Shown here piece by piece: positions 23,201 through 35,144 of a stretch of DNA of 64,000 nucleotides. Position 1 is the stretch's first letter, and every line of letters starts with the position of its first letter. Position numbers and translations under genes: made by a program. The DNA is taken from assembly GCF_037975245.1 (NCBI RefSeq), contig NC_092571.1, positions 21,563,917 through 21,627,916 on the forward strand. Reading direction: 5' to 3'. This stretch comes from Apostichopus japonicus. Its lineage: Eukaryota; Echinodermata; Holothuroidea; Aspidochirotida; Stichopodidae. Below the pieces are notes generated by a model that saw only the letters and a program-made list of their open reading frames with translations, was not told where the DNA came from and did not search any database.

Positions 23201-26200
23201 CTGTTTTGTAGGGTATGGCTGTTGGTGTCAGTTTACCAGGACTCCAGGAAATTGTTGACACTGGTAGAACACTAGAGACAAAGGTAAGTCATCTGTTTTG
23301 TTCCATTTTCCTTAATGAAAAGAAATGATTTTGATTTGCATCAATCTAGAACATGCAGTGAACAACACTTACTGGTCAGTTATACGTTTATGTGTTTAAC
23401 AAATAAATAAAGAGTCCAGTCACCAGAGGGCAATATTTGTCACTACGTCAAAGTGTATTTGTTACCAAACTTCAAAGTAGTCTTACCAAGATATCTTATC
23501 TTTACAAACAAAGTAATACCAATATAACAGGACACGTCTTGTCTTTATATACTCTAAGTAATAACTGCCTCCTAATCCGTTCCAAACCCTATGTAAAGAA
23601 AACATGCGCAACACGCACCATTCAAACAAATCATGCACCACACACATCCCAAGCAACACGCACAACCGACACACGCATAAACATTGTTAACACCGTCACA
23701 CACGCACAGTTGACGCCAACATTAATTCAATCACACATTACAATGTGATAGAACTTGAATGGATCAGCATGTGTAAGGGAACAAGGAAGGATTTGCAGGT
23801 TTTTCTTGTGGGAGACATTTTGGTTTGTATAAACTTATAGAACTGCAGTCATTTTTGCAGCATAGCTTGCAAAAAGTTGAGACATTCTCTTGTTCTCTCC
23901 CCCCACCCCCCTTTATGCCATCCCTGACAATGTCTGTATTTCTTTATAGATTACTGTATCATCATTACCTGTGACAATAAGTTCAGCACATAGTGCAGAA
24001 AGAAAAGACTTTATTCTCCTCTTCTCTCTCCATGATACCAATTAGTGTCCCCCATTAAGTCACTGTATCATTACCAGTGACAGTAGTTTAAAGAACCAGT
24101 GACATCCTTTAATATAACCTTTTGTTTTCCATTTGTCTACAGGGGTACTGCAAAGTCAGTCCTTTCTTTGTGCCAAGGATCTTACCTAATCTCACAGCTG
24201 GACACATTGGCATCAGGTATGGATTCCAGGTAAGAGTGATGTACACAGAAAAAGGAAGGAATCAGAAGGGGACAATCAAATAATCCCTTCTGCTGTGCTC
24301 TGCCATGTGGTTATTTGGCCTCTTTCCTATTCAGATCTATAAAGAATCCATGATTGAGATGTATCGAATGTCTCCCTTCATTAAATCTTCTGTTTTCGTT
24401 CAGAAAAAATAAGACACGTATTACTTGTTGCCAATTTTTGCTATAATACAAAATCGACAGGTAGAGGTTGTACCCATCGTCCTTACCTCTCCACAATGGT
24501 ACTACTCCTATCCCTCCTCAACAGGGCCCCTTCCCCACCAGATTACTATGTAAACTATATATCGCATAGATCTGTTATGTACACATCTGTCATGACCTAT
24601 ATGAGAACTCTTGCCCCTCTACATAACGTAGCTGCTCCTTCCATGCACCCCCACCAGGTGAGACCCATCTGCTAACACCACTGGTAGTATCTGGAAGTTT
24701 TCTCTAACTATTTTGTATTCCTTTTCTCATAGGGACCTAACCACTGTGTGTCCACTGCATGCACCACAGGCTGTCACGCAGTTGGTGATGCCATGAGGTT
24801 TATCCGTAATGGTGATGCTAAGGTCATGGTAGCAGGAGGAGCGGAGGCCTGCATATGTCCGGTAGCAGTGGCAGGCTTTTCAAGGTATTAAGAAATGCAA
24901 GTGATTGTTTTTTTCCTCAAGACTAGTATCAGATTTTTCTTCTTCTGTATCTGTCAAAAGAAAGAAAACAAAATCTAACAGATAGAAATGTGAAGATGGG
25001 AAAACATCTTTTACTTTGCTGAAACCTGTTAAATAGTTATATCTTCACAAGTGATCTGTTTTACCAACAAATTTTATCCTTAACTATTCATAAATATTGT
25101 TATTATTTTGTCAGAAAAAAAATGACTAAGTGAAAGTGTTACATGATAATAACAATGTATTCATGTCATGGTTAAGGATCAAATAATAATTTATTATTTA
25201 TCACAGTTTGTCTGTGTGGCATGCCTTAGCAAATGTTTCAGCTAGACAATAACTGTCTTTATATTCTCAGAAGTAAATGCTGAAATAAGGAAACAGATTC
25301 GATGGAATTTATGAATATACTTGTTGTGCCCATATGTTAGGATGTTATAGTAATCTTCTACAGTAAACTATATTTAACAGCTCTTTGGATGATTAACATA
25401 TAAAAACATGTGACAGCAAAGAATACAAATGTGCTGCCGAATGAGTAGACATTTAGGATCCTTGGTCAAAAACTTTGATCCCTTATCATTTATATTTCCC
25501 AGGGCACGTGCTGTCAGCACCAAGTATAATGACAGACCACAAGAATCTTCCAGACCTTTTGATGCAAGGAGAGATGGTTTTGTGATGGCTGAAGGGGCAG
25601 CAGTTCTCATATTAGAGGTTTGGTCTGCTAAGGTTGATCTGATCAATCAAAAATACCCATATTTAGATGGTTACAATTGTCAGTCAACAATTTGCCTGTT
25701 GAAATATGGATTTATTTTAGCTACTAGTAGTATGTGTGTCTGCAAGATCAAGGGTAGGGACAGTTTGTAGTGGGGGTGGGGGAGGGGAGGATGGATGTTG
25801 CTTAGTGACAGGATTCCATGATCGATTAGATCAAAGTATTGTTTACTTGTACAAGGCACTTTAGCTCAATTGCCTCTTAGCAGCCAGGTGTATAAACAGG
25901 GACTTATGTATATAGCTTGTGTATATAGTTGTGTGCACTGGATTGTGGCTGCATCCTTTGGGATACTCTATAAAGGACCCATAGATGTGGTGCTGTGTAA
26001 TGCTCAGACAGCAACGTGCTGAATTGTTCACAGCTGGTGTGTCTTGGTTTGACAGTTTAACCATTGAAAGTTATTTGACAGACCTGTCAACCCCTAAATT
26101 TGTAAATCTGGAGAGATTTGAAAAGACAAAACCCAGGGGGTTGGTACCTGAAACCAGGAGATTTTACAAACTATTGTAAAGTCCAGTAAGACTCTGAGTG

Positions 26201-29200
26201 TTGGAATGTCAGGTATAGGAAAGCCATTGATACAAATAAACAATCAATTTCCTTTCTTATCTTACTCTTTAAAGCTAACACTTGTCATGTTTTCTCTCAC
26301 TTAGGAGTGGAATCATGCGGAGAGTAGAGGGGCAAACATTCTAGCAGAGATACTCGGCTACGGTCTTTCAGGTGAGGTTGAACAACATTTGTAGCAATAA
26401 AAGGAATCTTGTTAGAATAATAGATGATAACAAAGTGCTGTGAATCAAACAGAATAAACAAGGAAAATGGGATATTTTGCTAGAAACATAAAAAAATCAA
26501 AATCACAAGGGAGTCTAATATCAACAAAGCTTTAGTTTCTCAAAAGACTCATCTACAACTTTGCCATTTTTTGTACAAAAGAATTTTACTGGTTCCTTTT
26601 TTCTATTGGAATATTTACAAATTTATTTGATGGTCACATGTATATTAATTTATTGCACAATTATTGTTATATGTGTTTTCTTGTTTCTTTTGAGAACTAA
26701 AGTACTCATTTTCAGTATTCTCCCTGTAAAAGTCTAGTTTGATATATGCAGATGCGTGAAATTCAATGCTAATGGTACCAGTAAATAAAGGACCGTATTT
26801 CATGTTCTACATTGGTTTACCACTTACAACTTTACATTTAATGTAAACAAATGAGTTAACCTATGATACATTGACCTGTGAAGTCTAGTTACTACTGTCC
26901 CAAGCTCTGCTAGTTTTGTAAATTAAACTTTTTCCCATCCAGTGACAGGTGATGCCAGTCACATCACCGCCCCTAGGGGAGATGGATTCGGTGCACAACG
27001 ATGCATGAAGGCTGCCCTGAGGGATGCACGTGTCAGAGTCGAGGATGTTGGATATGTTAATGCTCATGCAACTTCAACACCTCTAGGTAAGGTGAAAGTA
27101 TTGTAACATTCAGGTAGTGGGTTTGACACCCAATGAAACAGCAGTTACATTCCAGTTTGATGTTTACCATTTAAAGGGAGTAGTCATTAATAAATGTCAA
27201 ATATATTAGAAATGTTGAAGTAAGTTTAAAATTCATTGCAATTGTTAACATCAAGATCTGATCACATCACAAAGATGGAGGGGGGATGGAGTTATTGGGT
27301 TGGAGAGAATCACAGCACTGAGTTAGGGTAGTTTGGTTGGAAAGAGAGTTGTGCCCTTTATTTGATCAATTTTCCTGTTTGCTTGCTGCAAGTAGTAGTT
27401 CTTCCCTCCTGTCCCGCCCTCCAAACTGTTTACTGCTTTAACCAGTGGCTGCACTTGGTGAATGGATTTCTTAATATTTTGAAGTACTCCATTAAATTTA
27501 ACAGATTTGAGAAGTCCAATTCATTTCCTGGAAAATTTGCTAGTACTCTAATGAGAGACTAAGTTTTTTATGCACCCAATGGGGCAATGATTGGTTATAG
27601 AGTTTGAAACATTAACTGTATATTTATTGCTCCCGATGGTACAGTAATAAGTTGTCATACATTTTTAAGGGACATTTTACATTTGCAGATTAATTTTTGG
27701 TGATTTTGTGAATTACCAGATGAGAAAGATTATAACTCTGGATACTAAACAAATTGACCAGAACATGTTCATTAACAATTACATTCAGATTTATATCTCA
27801 TATTATTGTACAGAAAAAAACAACATAACATACGGCACAGTAATAAAATAACATAGTATGAAGATAGTGATTCTGTTAATAAGGCTAGTGACCATAGAAC
27901 CAAAAAAAAAATAGTGAAGAATGATAAGAATCTCAATTCAACAAAAGATATTTACAAAATATAAGGAAAGAAAGAAACAGGACAGAGAATAAGCTGAAAA
28001 GTAATAAAAAGGAAATAAGAAATAAGAAAGGGATAGAACGCAATCAGCAAAAGAACAAATTCACAAGAGATGGCCAGGAAGAAGAGTAGCTCACAAATAA
28101 TTGCTTAAAATTTTAACCCAATGACCCCAAATGACTGTTGATCTCTTCTAAAAGAATGAGGTATCTGAGCAGATTTAACAGAAGGAGAAAGTGGCTGCCA
28201 CATGGTAATTGTTGAGGTGTAATTTGCCATGCTGATTATTTGTGACAGGTAACTGTCAAAATATGGTACAAATGGGTATGATCAGTACCAGATTATGCAA
28301 TGGGAAGATCAGATCAGTGCTTAAGGCCCCCCAAATTCAAGGGGCTTGAAAGGTGAAGCATCCCCCTGAGGTCACAGACTGCTGTGAACACTGCCAAGAA
28401 AGACTTCTAGTTTTGGGTTGTGCATTCACACTTTAATGGGGATGTGGAAAGAATATGGTGCTGTAGGATCACCAGAGGTTGTTAATGTGGCACTGGGTGA
28501 TAAACAAGTATTTCATCACTTCTCCTACAGGCGATGAAATTGAGAATCGGGCAATCAAGTCTGTCTTTGGTTCCCATGCCAACAACCTGGCTGTGTCTTC
28601 CACCAAAGGAGCGACGGGTCATATGTTAGGTGCTGCTGGAGCATTAGAAGCAATATTCACTGTACTAGCATGTCAACATGTAAGTGATAATAAGCTTAAT
28701 TATCTTCCGTGTTAAAATATAATTTAAATCTACACTTCACATTGAGCATCGATTGCTGGTTGGAGTGTTAGCTCAGTGGTTAGCGCCGGTGCCTTTCAAT
28801 CATAAGATCCCGAGTTCGAGTCACTCAAAGATTAATTTATGTCGTCCAGTTACAGAGTTGTTGACAATTGACAATTCATAATCATGGACATTAAATATGA
28901 ATGTAAGAGACTGACTTCGGTCAGCTTGCGGATGGCTTCTTCGCGAGTTCCTGCTTGCAGGAGGATCTAAACTACATACATACATACATAATCTTTAGTA
29001 CCACTGTGAAGTTATTTAAACTATTTCTACTCCTCCCTAAAGTATTTTTTGATTTTCATCTCCAATTTTCCTCTCTTCCAGGGTCAGCTGCCTCCAACAA
29101 TTAATCTAGAAGAGACAGACGATGAATTTGATCTGAATTATGTGCCTAATAAATCTCAGGTTTGGCTGGGAGATGGTAGACGGATTGGACTCACAAACTC

Positions 29201-29252
29201 TTTTGGGTTTGGCGGTACCAATGCCTCTTTATGCATTGGAAGCGTCAGATGA
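17277..29252 (+). CDS. OXSM: Mitochondrial 3-oxoacyl-[ACP] synthase (beta-ketoacyl synthase), 12 coding exons
   Basis: The enzyme condenses malonyl-ACP with acyl-ACP in mitochondrial type II fatty acid synthesis, the pathway that supplies the lipoate precursor. Exons: 17277-17463, 19511-19627, 21184-21248, 22473-22580, 23212-23283, 24143-24229, 24733-24884, 25503-25617, 26305-26371, 26949-27086, 28531-28679, 29082-29252. All have GT-AG borders and matching phases, giving about 475 residues (human OXSM is about 459). The Cys-His-His active site is intact: Cys222 in STACTTG, His363 in NAHATSTP, His400 in STKGATGH. The C-terminal [10 protein letters not shown] is present. Residues 1 to about 55 would be the targeting region. 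The start at 17277 is the only in-frame ATG in exon 1, but the first residues are acidic for a presequence, so a further 5' exon is possible. ATTAAA at 29742 is a candidate polyadenylation signal. Introns 1, 2 and 11 carry a CR1-like LINE, an L2/CR1-like LINE and a SINE. Confidence 0.95.
17945..19112 (+). mobile_element. CR1-like LINE, 5'-truncated, degenerate (copy 1)
   Basis: It lies in OXSM intron 1, in the sense direction. Reverse transcriptase pieces in order: [14 protein letters not shown], then [13 protein letters not shown] (family form GVPQGSVLGPLLF, with the Gly after PQ changed to Trp), FADDTKLY (catalytic Asp pair), and [16 protein letters not shown] in the C-terminal part. Frame changes near 18150 and 18415 break the ORF. 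The 3' end is a TTTTTTCT run followed by CTAAA repeats, as in LINEs with microsatellite tails. Only the 3' part of ORF2 survives; the endonuclease and ORF1 are absent. It is inactive. Confidence 0.88.
19890..20962 (+). mobile_element. L2/CR1-like LINE, 5'-truncated, degenerate
   Basis: It lies in OXSM intron 2, in the sense direction, and differs from the CR1-like family next door. It shows [13 protein letters not shown] followed by FADDTN, then after a frameshift and small deletion a long ORF (to 20811) with [39 protein letters not shown] and a C-terminal RTIKTWNSL block. The 3' end is GATGAAATAAAATCAATC plus further AATC units, a tetranucleotide tail typical of L2-like LINEs. It is inactive. 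Confidence 0.85.
28758..28992 (+). mobile_element. tRNA-derived SINE in OXSM intron 11
   Basis: The head has an A box in gttagctcagtggttagcgc and a B box gagttcgagtc 35-40 nt later. A non-tRNA body follows, with gacttcggtcagcttgcgg and a tail of cataca repeats. The A-to-B spacing and gapless D-arm-like start support a tRNA-derived SINE inserted in the sense direction. Confidence 0.75.
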
Positions 29253-29844
29253 CAGTGGTCTATGATTGTTCATGTCTTTGATGGACAAGGGAAAGAACAG
29301 ACAAAGGCAATTTAAGATGTTAATTCTTGATCTGTCGTGATGAAATATCGATGTTCGATGAAAAGTAATATCCAATTAAAGGAATGATTACAGCTATGAC
29401 TATTTAAATTTTATTAATATGAGATTTAAAGAAGTCAAATGGGAAGATGACTGATGATATCACCCTTTGATATGTCAAATTTACCACTTTTTACGTTTTT
29501 GTTATCAAATTTACAAACCAGTTAAAGCAGAATTTTTGGATGTTCTTGTAGTCTCAATTAGCATCTGCTTATTCATAAATATAATTGTGCACGCATATGT
29601 TAAAATTGTTGTTTTGACATGTATAAGGCCTTTAAATTTGAATTGTTCAAAGTGTACTTTGTGATGTTGTGTAAGTGCAACATTTTACATATAATCCTGT
29701 GTCTTAAACAGTGTTTCATATTCGGTCGCTACTGCAGCAATATTAAAGGCTTTACTATGCATTGAGCTGCATATCATTGTCAGACATATTACGTATATAG
29801 TTACCTTTCCAGTCCTTACTCCTGAATTGAACAGCATATTTGGC

Positions 29845-30186
29845 TAGTTAAGGTTAGTAGAAAAAGGATCAGGAGGGACACTTAAGTCCCCATCAAGAAC
29901 CCTATAGGAGAGAAAAAAAAAACAGAAAACACAAACACTTAGACCCGATTACAATGCTTAAAGTGCTTGTCCAAAAGTTTTCTTTAATCCATTTTTACTT
30001 CTTGCAAGTACAACTTTCTCAGGCAAACCGTTCCACTCATTCACAACCCTATTAGAAAAAAAAGTTATGCTGAATATTAATCCTACTTTGTAACTTTTGG
30101 AGTTAATGTCAATGACCTTTGGTACAACTACTATTAGCAAACATGAAAAAGTCAGTGAAGGATAAATTGTCAAACCATACAAAATG
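29845..30186 (-). mobile_element. CR1-like LINE 3' fragment (copy 3)
   Basis: On the minus strand it matches the 3' end of the copy at 17945-19112: the [17 protein letters not shown] segment, the gatggggacttaagtgtccc 3' UTR and a decayed tail. It begins about 590 bp after the OXSM stop codon. Only about 340 bp of the element remain. Confidence 0.85.
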
Positions 30187-30685
30187 TCGGAAACTGTGTT
30201 AACTGATGGAGGAGAGATGTGTAGGTTTGAGTGAATATACCATATGCCGTCTACTTAGAAATTACATTAAAACACCGTGATGACATTCGTATCAACTGGT
30301 TACATTGAACTTTTTTTCTAATAAGCTTTATGCTCTATTGAAGTTTTTTTTAGATGAGAAGAACACAATGAATGTGATTGAGAGAGAGCAAGAGAATAAA
30401 ATGTCATTTTGGTTTTTTGTTGTTGTTCATGTCTATGTTACTGGAATGCTATTTTCCATTAATTAATGCCTATTAAGTGTCCAGTGTCCTGGAACTTTTT
30501 CACATCCAGGACAATTTGAAGGTGAAATAATCTGAGACAAATTGCGCTAAAACAGAATTGATGGTAATTGCAACATATTTACATTCACAAGGGCAGGGCT
30601 ATGATTTTATATTTAAATCCGTAAAAATATCAAACCTACACCATTACGATAAGAATGATCCATCCTTTGACACATTGGTGTGAAT
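30187..30685. other. Spacer between inverted CR1 fragments
   Basis: About 500 bp that match neither flanking LINE copy. I see no gene or repeat in it. Confidence 0.5.
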
Positions 30686-31471
30686 TCGACGGAGATATTT
30701 TGTGTAAAGCTAAGAAGTTTGCTGATGACACTAAATTGTATTCTGAGGTCTCTTCCAAAAGCTATTATGAGAAGTTTCAAATGGATTTGGATCAGGTTTT
30801 TTCCTGGTCTCAAGGGTGGCAAATGCTTTTTAATATTGATAAATGTAAGGTGTTAGGTATGATCAAGAGGAACTTCAGTTTTCTGAAAGAGGACATCGTA
30901 GTTAGGCTTTATAAGCAGTTGGTTAGGCCTCATCTGGAGTATGCTGTGCAGGCTTGGAACCCATATTTTGCTAAGGATAAGGAAGTACTTGAAAATGTCC
31001 AGAAGAGGGCTACTAGGATGATTAGTTCCTTAAAGAGGGTTCCTTATTATAGGCGGTTACAACTGTTGAATCACACCACACTGGAGCTTAGGAGGTTACG
31101 TGGGGACTTGATCCAGGTTTTCAAGATTGTGTATGGTTTCGACAATTTATCCTTTACTGACTTTTTCATGTTGGCAAACAGTAGTTGTACAAGAGGTCAT
31201 TGTCTTAAACTTCAGAAGTCACATAGTAGGATTAATATTCGGCATAACTTTTTTTCTAATAGGGTTGTGAATGAGTGGAATAGTTTGCCTGAGAAAGTTG
31301 TACTTGCAAGTAGTGTCAATGGGTTTAAGAATGCTTTGGACAAGCACTTTAAGCATTGTAATCGGGTCTGAGTGTTTGTGTCTTCAGTTTTTTCCCTCTC
31401 TTTCTAGGGTCCTTGATGGGGACTTAAGTGTCCCTCCTGATCCTTTTTTCTACTAAACTAAACTAAACTAA
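30686..31471 (+). mobile_element. CR1-like LINE, truncated (copy 2)
   Basis: Same family as the OXSM intron 1 copy. It is open from 30655 to 31371 because an internal deletion of roughly 140 bp joins FNIDKCKV to LGMIKRNF in frame. It retains FADDTKLY and [16 protein letters not shown] and ends in the same TTTTTTCTA plus CTAAA tail. No endonuclease or 5' RT motifs are present, so it cannot be autonomous. Confidence 0.88.
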
Positions 31472-32474
31472 ATTTGAGGTTTTACACTCACACACTGCTG
31501 ATCCAGTTCCAAGCTATTCACTGTTAAAATATGCTAAACCTCCGATATGTTCCTTTAAAGGCTAACTTGATGATGTTATCAGCTCTTCTAGAACAGGCTT
31601 TAACGTTAATGTTAAGTTTTGTTAACCCATTGCTTTACATAAATTCTCACTCAACCAAAGCATGTTCCTTTAACTTGATATTAAAACAACAACACCCTTG
31701 CACCCATTGAAAGAAAATTAAACACCATCTATCCAAAAGTTGACAAATTTGTACTACCACTGTAAACATGTCATTTGAGACAGGTAAATATCTTTTTGTG
31801 ATTTTGTGCTGGATCTGAGGAACTCAGCTAAATGGATAAAGTATTAGACTAAATAGTCTTTTCACTCTAAACCGATGAACCTCGGCAAATTAATGGGTCG
31901 TTCCCGTACAAATTAAAAGTGGCATAAAAAATCTAGCCTGGTCTGATAGCACTGTTTTCCAACCATTCACAACAAATTAACTGAGGTTTGTTAAACTTTG
32001 TTTCTAAAATCATCTTTTTTATGAATTTTTCCTTCATGTCTTTCCATTGTAATATAGCTTGTAAACCTATTGCAATCAAAAACTTTTACATTTTTTTTTA
32101 CATTTTATAATAATATTCTGTAACTACTGTAGTTGATACAACAATACTAGACATTTCACTAGTAGATGGGTTATAAATAATAATAATAAAAAAAAATTGA
32201 CATTTCTGACATTACATAAGTTAGGGAAATCATTAAATGTTCTTAGATCTCTGTCTGTGGCTCTGACTCCCTCCCACCAAGAAAGTGTTAATCCCCCACC
32301 CCCTCCTATCACCAAAAGCAATCCGTTTTCGCCCTTAAAATTACTGGCTATCGTTGACTCATTCGAGTCTTCAAATGTAACATGCATGATCTACACTTTA
32401 TGCAGAGTTCTTACGTCTACATGGCTTGTGTATTCCTATCTAGTAATTTTCTTTCATACTCTTTTTATGGACAG
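31472..32474. other. Gene-poor stretch before the isolated exon
   Basis: A run of AAT and A at 32175-32197 and a pyrimidine-rich tract near 32440-32470 that suits a splice acceptor. If the 32475 exon belongs to a multi-exon + gene, upstream exons could be here, but I could not define one. Confidence 0.4.
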
Positions 32475-32668
32475 AACCACCTATGGTGTCCACCATGGAA
32501 CAGCTCACCGAGAGACCTCCAGAAGACTTAAATTTGGAAGAGACTTGGGAAGATGACGAAACATCAGACAGAGACAATAAATTGGAATCCCAAGCCCCTG
32601 TAGCCGATTCAGAGCCATACTCTAGTCTCATTATGGACATGAAAGCCTCCATCTCACCTCCGAGTTAA
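32475..32668 (+). CDS. Probable terminal exon of an unidentified protein
   Basis: A pyrimidine-rich tract and ATGGACAG form a convincing acceptor at 32474. The frame then stays open for 64 codons to TAA at 32666-32668. The peptide is acidic and polar, with PPEDLNLEETWEDDETSD in its middle and MDMKASISPPS at the end, which suits a disordered C-terminus or cytoplasmic tail. I do not recognise the family. No upstream exon was found, so it may be an exon with distant partners, a stray pseudogene exon or a chance ORF with coding-like composition. An ATG at 32483 lies close to the acceptor, so a single-exon reading is possible but less likely. Confidence 0.4.
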
Positions 32669-32800
32669 GTACAGTCTAACTCTTACCAGATCAGGAAAGG
32701 CTTACCAGACGATAACCTCCTGAAGGCAGAAGAAGACAGAAAAGTTTGTTCCAATTCTGGTAGCGACGTGCCGAACGCTTCATCGATCCAAAATGACAAG

Positions 32801-32928
<128 letters not shown>

Positions 32929-33358
32929 AATTGTACAATTGTGCTATGAAACCAACTGTGGCTGGTCTGGAACTCGACCGAGTCATCGGGAACACGATGC
33001 GTTTCGGTATTAGACCAGGATCTATATGATCCGTAACTCATACAATGAATCTAAAAATAAATTCCGCATGTGATTGGAGAATTGAGCACATCTCCTGTGA
33101 ATATCATGTAGTACGTGGGGGGGGGGCAGGCGGATGCACCTATCACTTCTTGAGATTGTTCCAATCTGCGTGAAAATGCCCCACCACCCACCCCCCACAA
33201 CCCCTACGCCCCACCCCTCTTATCACTTCCCGATGGGTTACAAAACTTAAACAATAACCTTCGCCCGTAGTACCAAAACCTTGACAAAATCCGGCAACAC
33301 ACCACTTCATCGATAGATAACGAGTCTAGTGATCGGGCTGTGTATTAGTGATGCTAGA

Positions 33359-34573
33359 GGTCGTGCATATGGCAAGCCCTTTAACATTTACCTCGCAATT
33401 AGACTTAAGTCGAATACATTTCACTTAAGTGGAATACATTCTACTTAAGTGAAATGTTATTCCACTTAAGTAAAATGTATTCCACTTAAGTGGAATTCAA
33501 TATCCCTTCAGTAGAATTCCATTTCTCTTAAGTGGAAATGGACATTTCTATTTCACTTAAGTGGATATGCCTCCCACTTAAGTGGAATTGTATTTCACTT
33601 TAGTGGAAATGCATTCCACTTAAGTGGAATTGTATTTCACTTAAGTGGAATACATTTCCACTTAAGTGGAATACATTTCCACTTAAGCTAAATAGCCCAT
33701 CTATTTCACTTAAGTGGAACACAATTCCACTTTAGTGGAATGCATTTCCACTTAAGTGGAATTGTATTCCACTGAAGTGGAATACAATTTCACTTAAGTG
33801 GAATAATATCTTTTGCTCGTCAATTTCACTTAAGTGGAATTCTATTCTGCCAAAGTAAAATACAATTCCACTTAAGTGGAAGTGTTGATATGTGGCTTAT
33901 ATATAAATACAATTTAGGGTAATGTTCGGTAATGTTATTTTGGTAATGGTATTCATCTGGTACCAGGTCAGGTATGTACGTACTCACCTTGCACGGATGT
34001 TAAGTGCTAGCTGGATCCCGATGGACAGCCGATATTCATTGTGCACATATCGACACCACGTTTCGCGGCAAGTTGTTTATAATGGCGCGCAAAGGCATGG
34101 GCAAAGTTTGGCGTTGAATGTACTAGCCAATCACATTCCACTTAAGTGGAATAGACTAGCCAATCACATTCCACTTAAGTGAAATAGACTATCCAATCAC
34201 ATTTCACTTAAGTGGAATTGTATTCCACTTAAGTGAAATAGAAAGGAAATTCCACTTAAGTGGAATTGTATCCACTTAAGTAGAATACAATTCCACTTAA
34301 GTGAAATGCATTTCCACTTAAGTGAAATACAATCCCCTTAAGTGAAATAGATTAAGCTTAAGTAAGATGCAGTGACAAGTTGATGAATTCAGCTTAAGTA
34401 AAATACAATTAAGCTTAAGTGGAATGGTATTCCACTTAAATGAAATAGAATTCCACGTAAGTTAAATAGTATTCTGCTTAAGTGATATTGAATTCCACTT
34501 AAGTGAAATGTATTCGACTTAAGTCGAATTGCGAGGTAAATGTTAAAACGGCTTGCCATACGTGCACTGACCT
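33359..34573. mobile_element. 1.2 kb TIR element made of phased CTTAAG palindromes
   Basis: The outer arms are inverted copies of each other. The left arm contains atggcaagcc, then aacatttacctcgcaatt, then gacttaagtcgaatacattt; the right arm (34505-34573) is its reverse complement with a few differences. Between them are two arrays (33404-33885 and 34128-34520) of the 16 bp palindrome ttccacttaagtggaa and variants, about 30 CTTAAG cores by hand count. Cores in the left array start at 33404, 33424, 33444, 33465, 33485 and so on, mostly 20-21 bp apart. A roughly 240 bp non-palindromic centre (33890-34125) separates the arrays and is followed by a short tandem actagccaatcac unit. No coding capacity is seen, and no clear target duplication (a TA pair at each edge is possible). 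Confidence 0.8.
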
Positions 34574-34924
34574 AAATGGAGTGTAACCACTCCCGATTTT
34601 GCAATTTCCCAAGATCAGGCCCGAAAAATCCCAAGACATTCCAAGAACACTGTGCTGTATGGATTTCTAGCAATATCCAGCGATAGGGATGAATATCCCA
34701 AGATCTTACCTAAACTGAAGGCAGATAGAGAATCGAAACCTTCAGTGTACTGAACTTGAAACTGCGTCTTTCGAAATGAAAAGAATGTCGGGAATTGCAC
34801 AATAAACAAATCAAAGTTATTTATTTCAGTCTCATTTCAATTATTCGAATTTGTTAAGCAAACAGCAGATATCACATCATATAAGTGAGCATGAAAATGG
34901 CGTTCCAGGATGAACAGCCTCTAA

Positions 34925-35110
34925 ACCATGGGCGCAGATCCTGGTGCGGACAGCGGGACGCGTCCCCATCAACTTTTTCAGTAGTGGGGACATGATATAC
35001 CGTGTCCCCACCAATTTGTCTTGACCAATAGCTGCATTTCAAGTTCCCCTGTATTGAACCTTGGCGCAGTTAGATCCAGCCCAGCCCCCGGTTCCTACGC
35101 CCTTGCTAAC
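34925..35110. repeat. Possible dispersed repeat
   Basis: Reads gggcgcagatcc, gtggggacatgatata, ccccaccaatttg and cctacgcccttgc. The style and some words match interspersed repeats of marine invertebrates and the fragment at 14315-14405. The class is unknown. Confidence 0.3.
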
Positions 35111-35144
35111 CACTGCGTCACTGCAACTGTTGAGAAATAATGCT

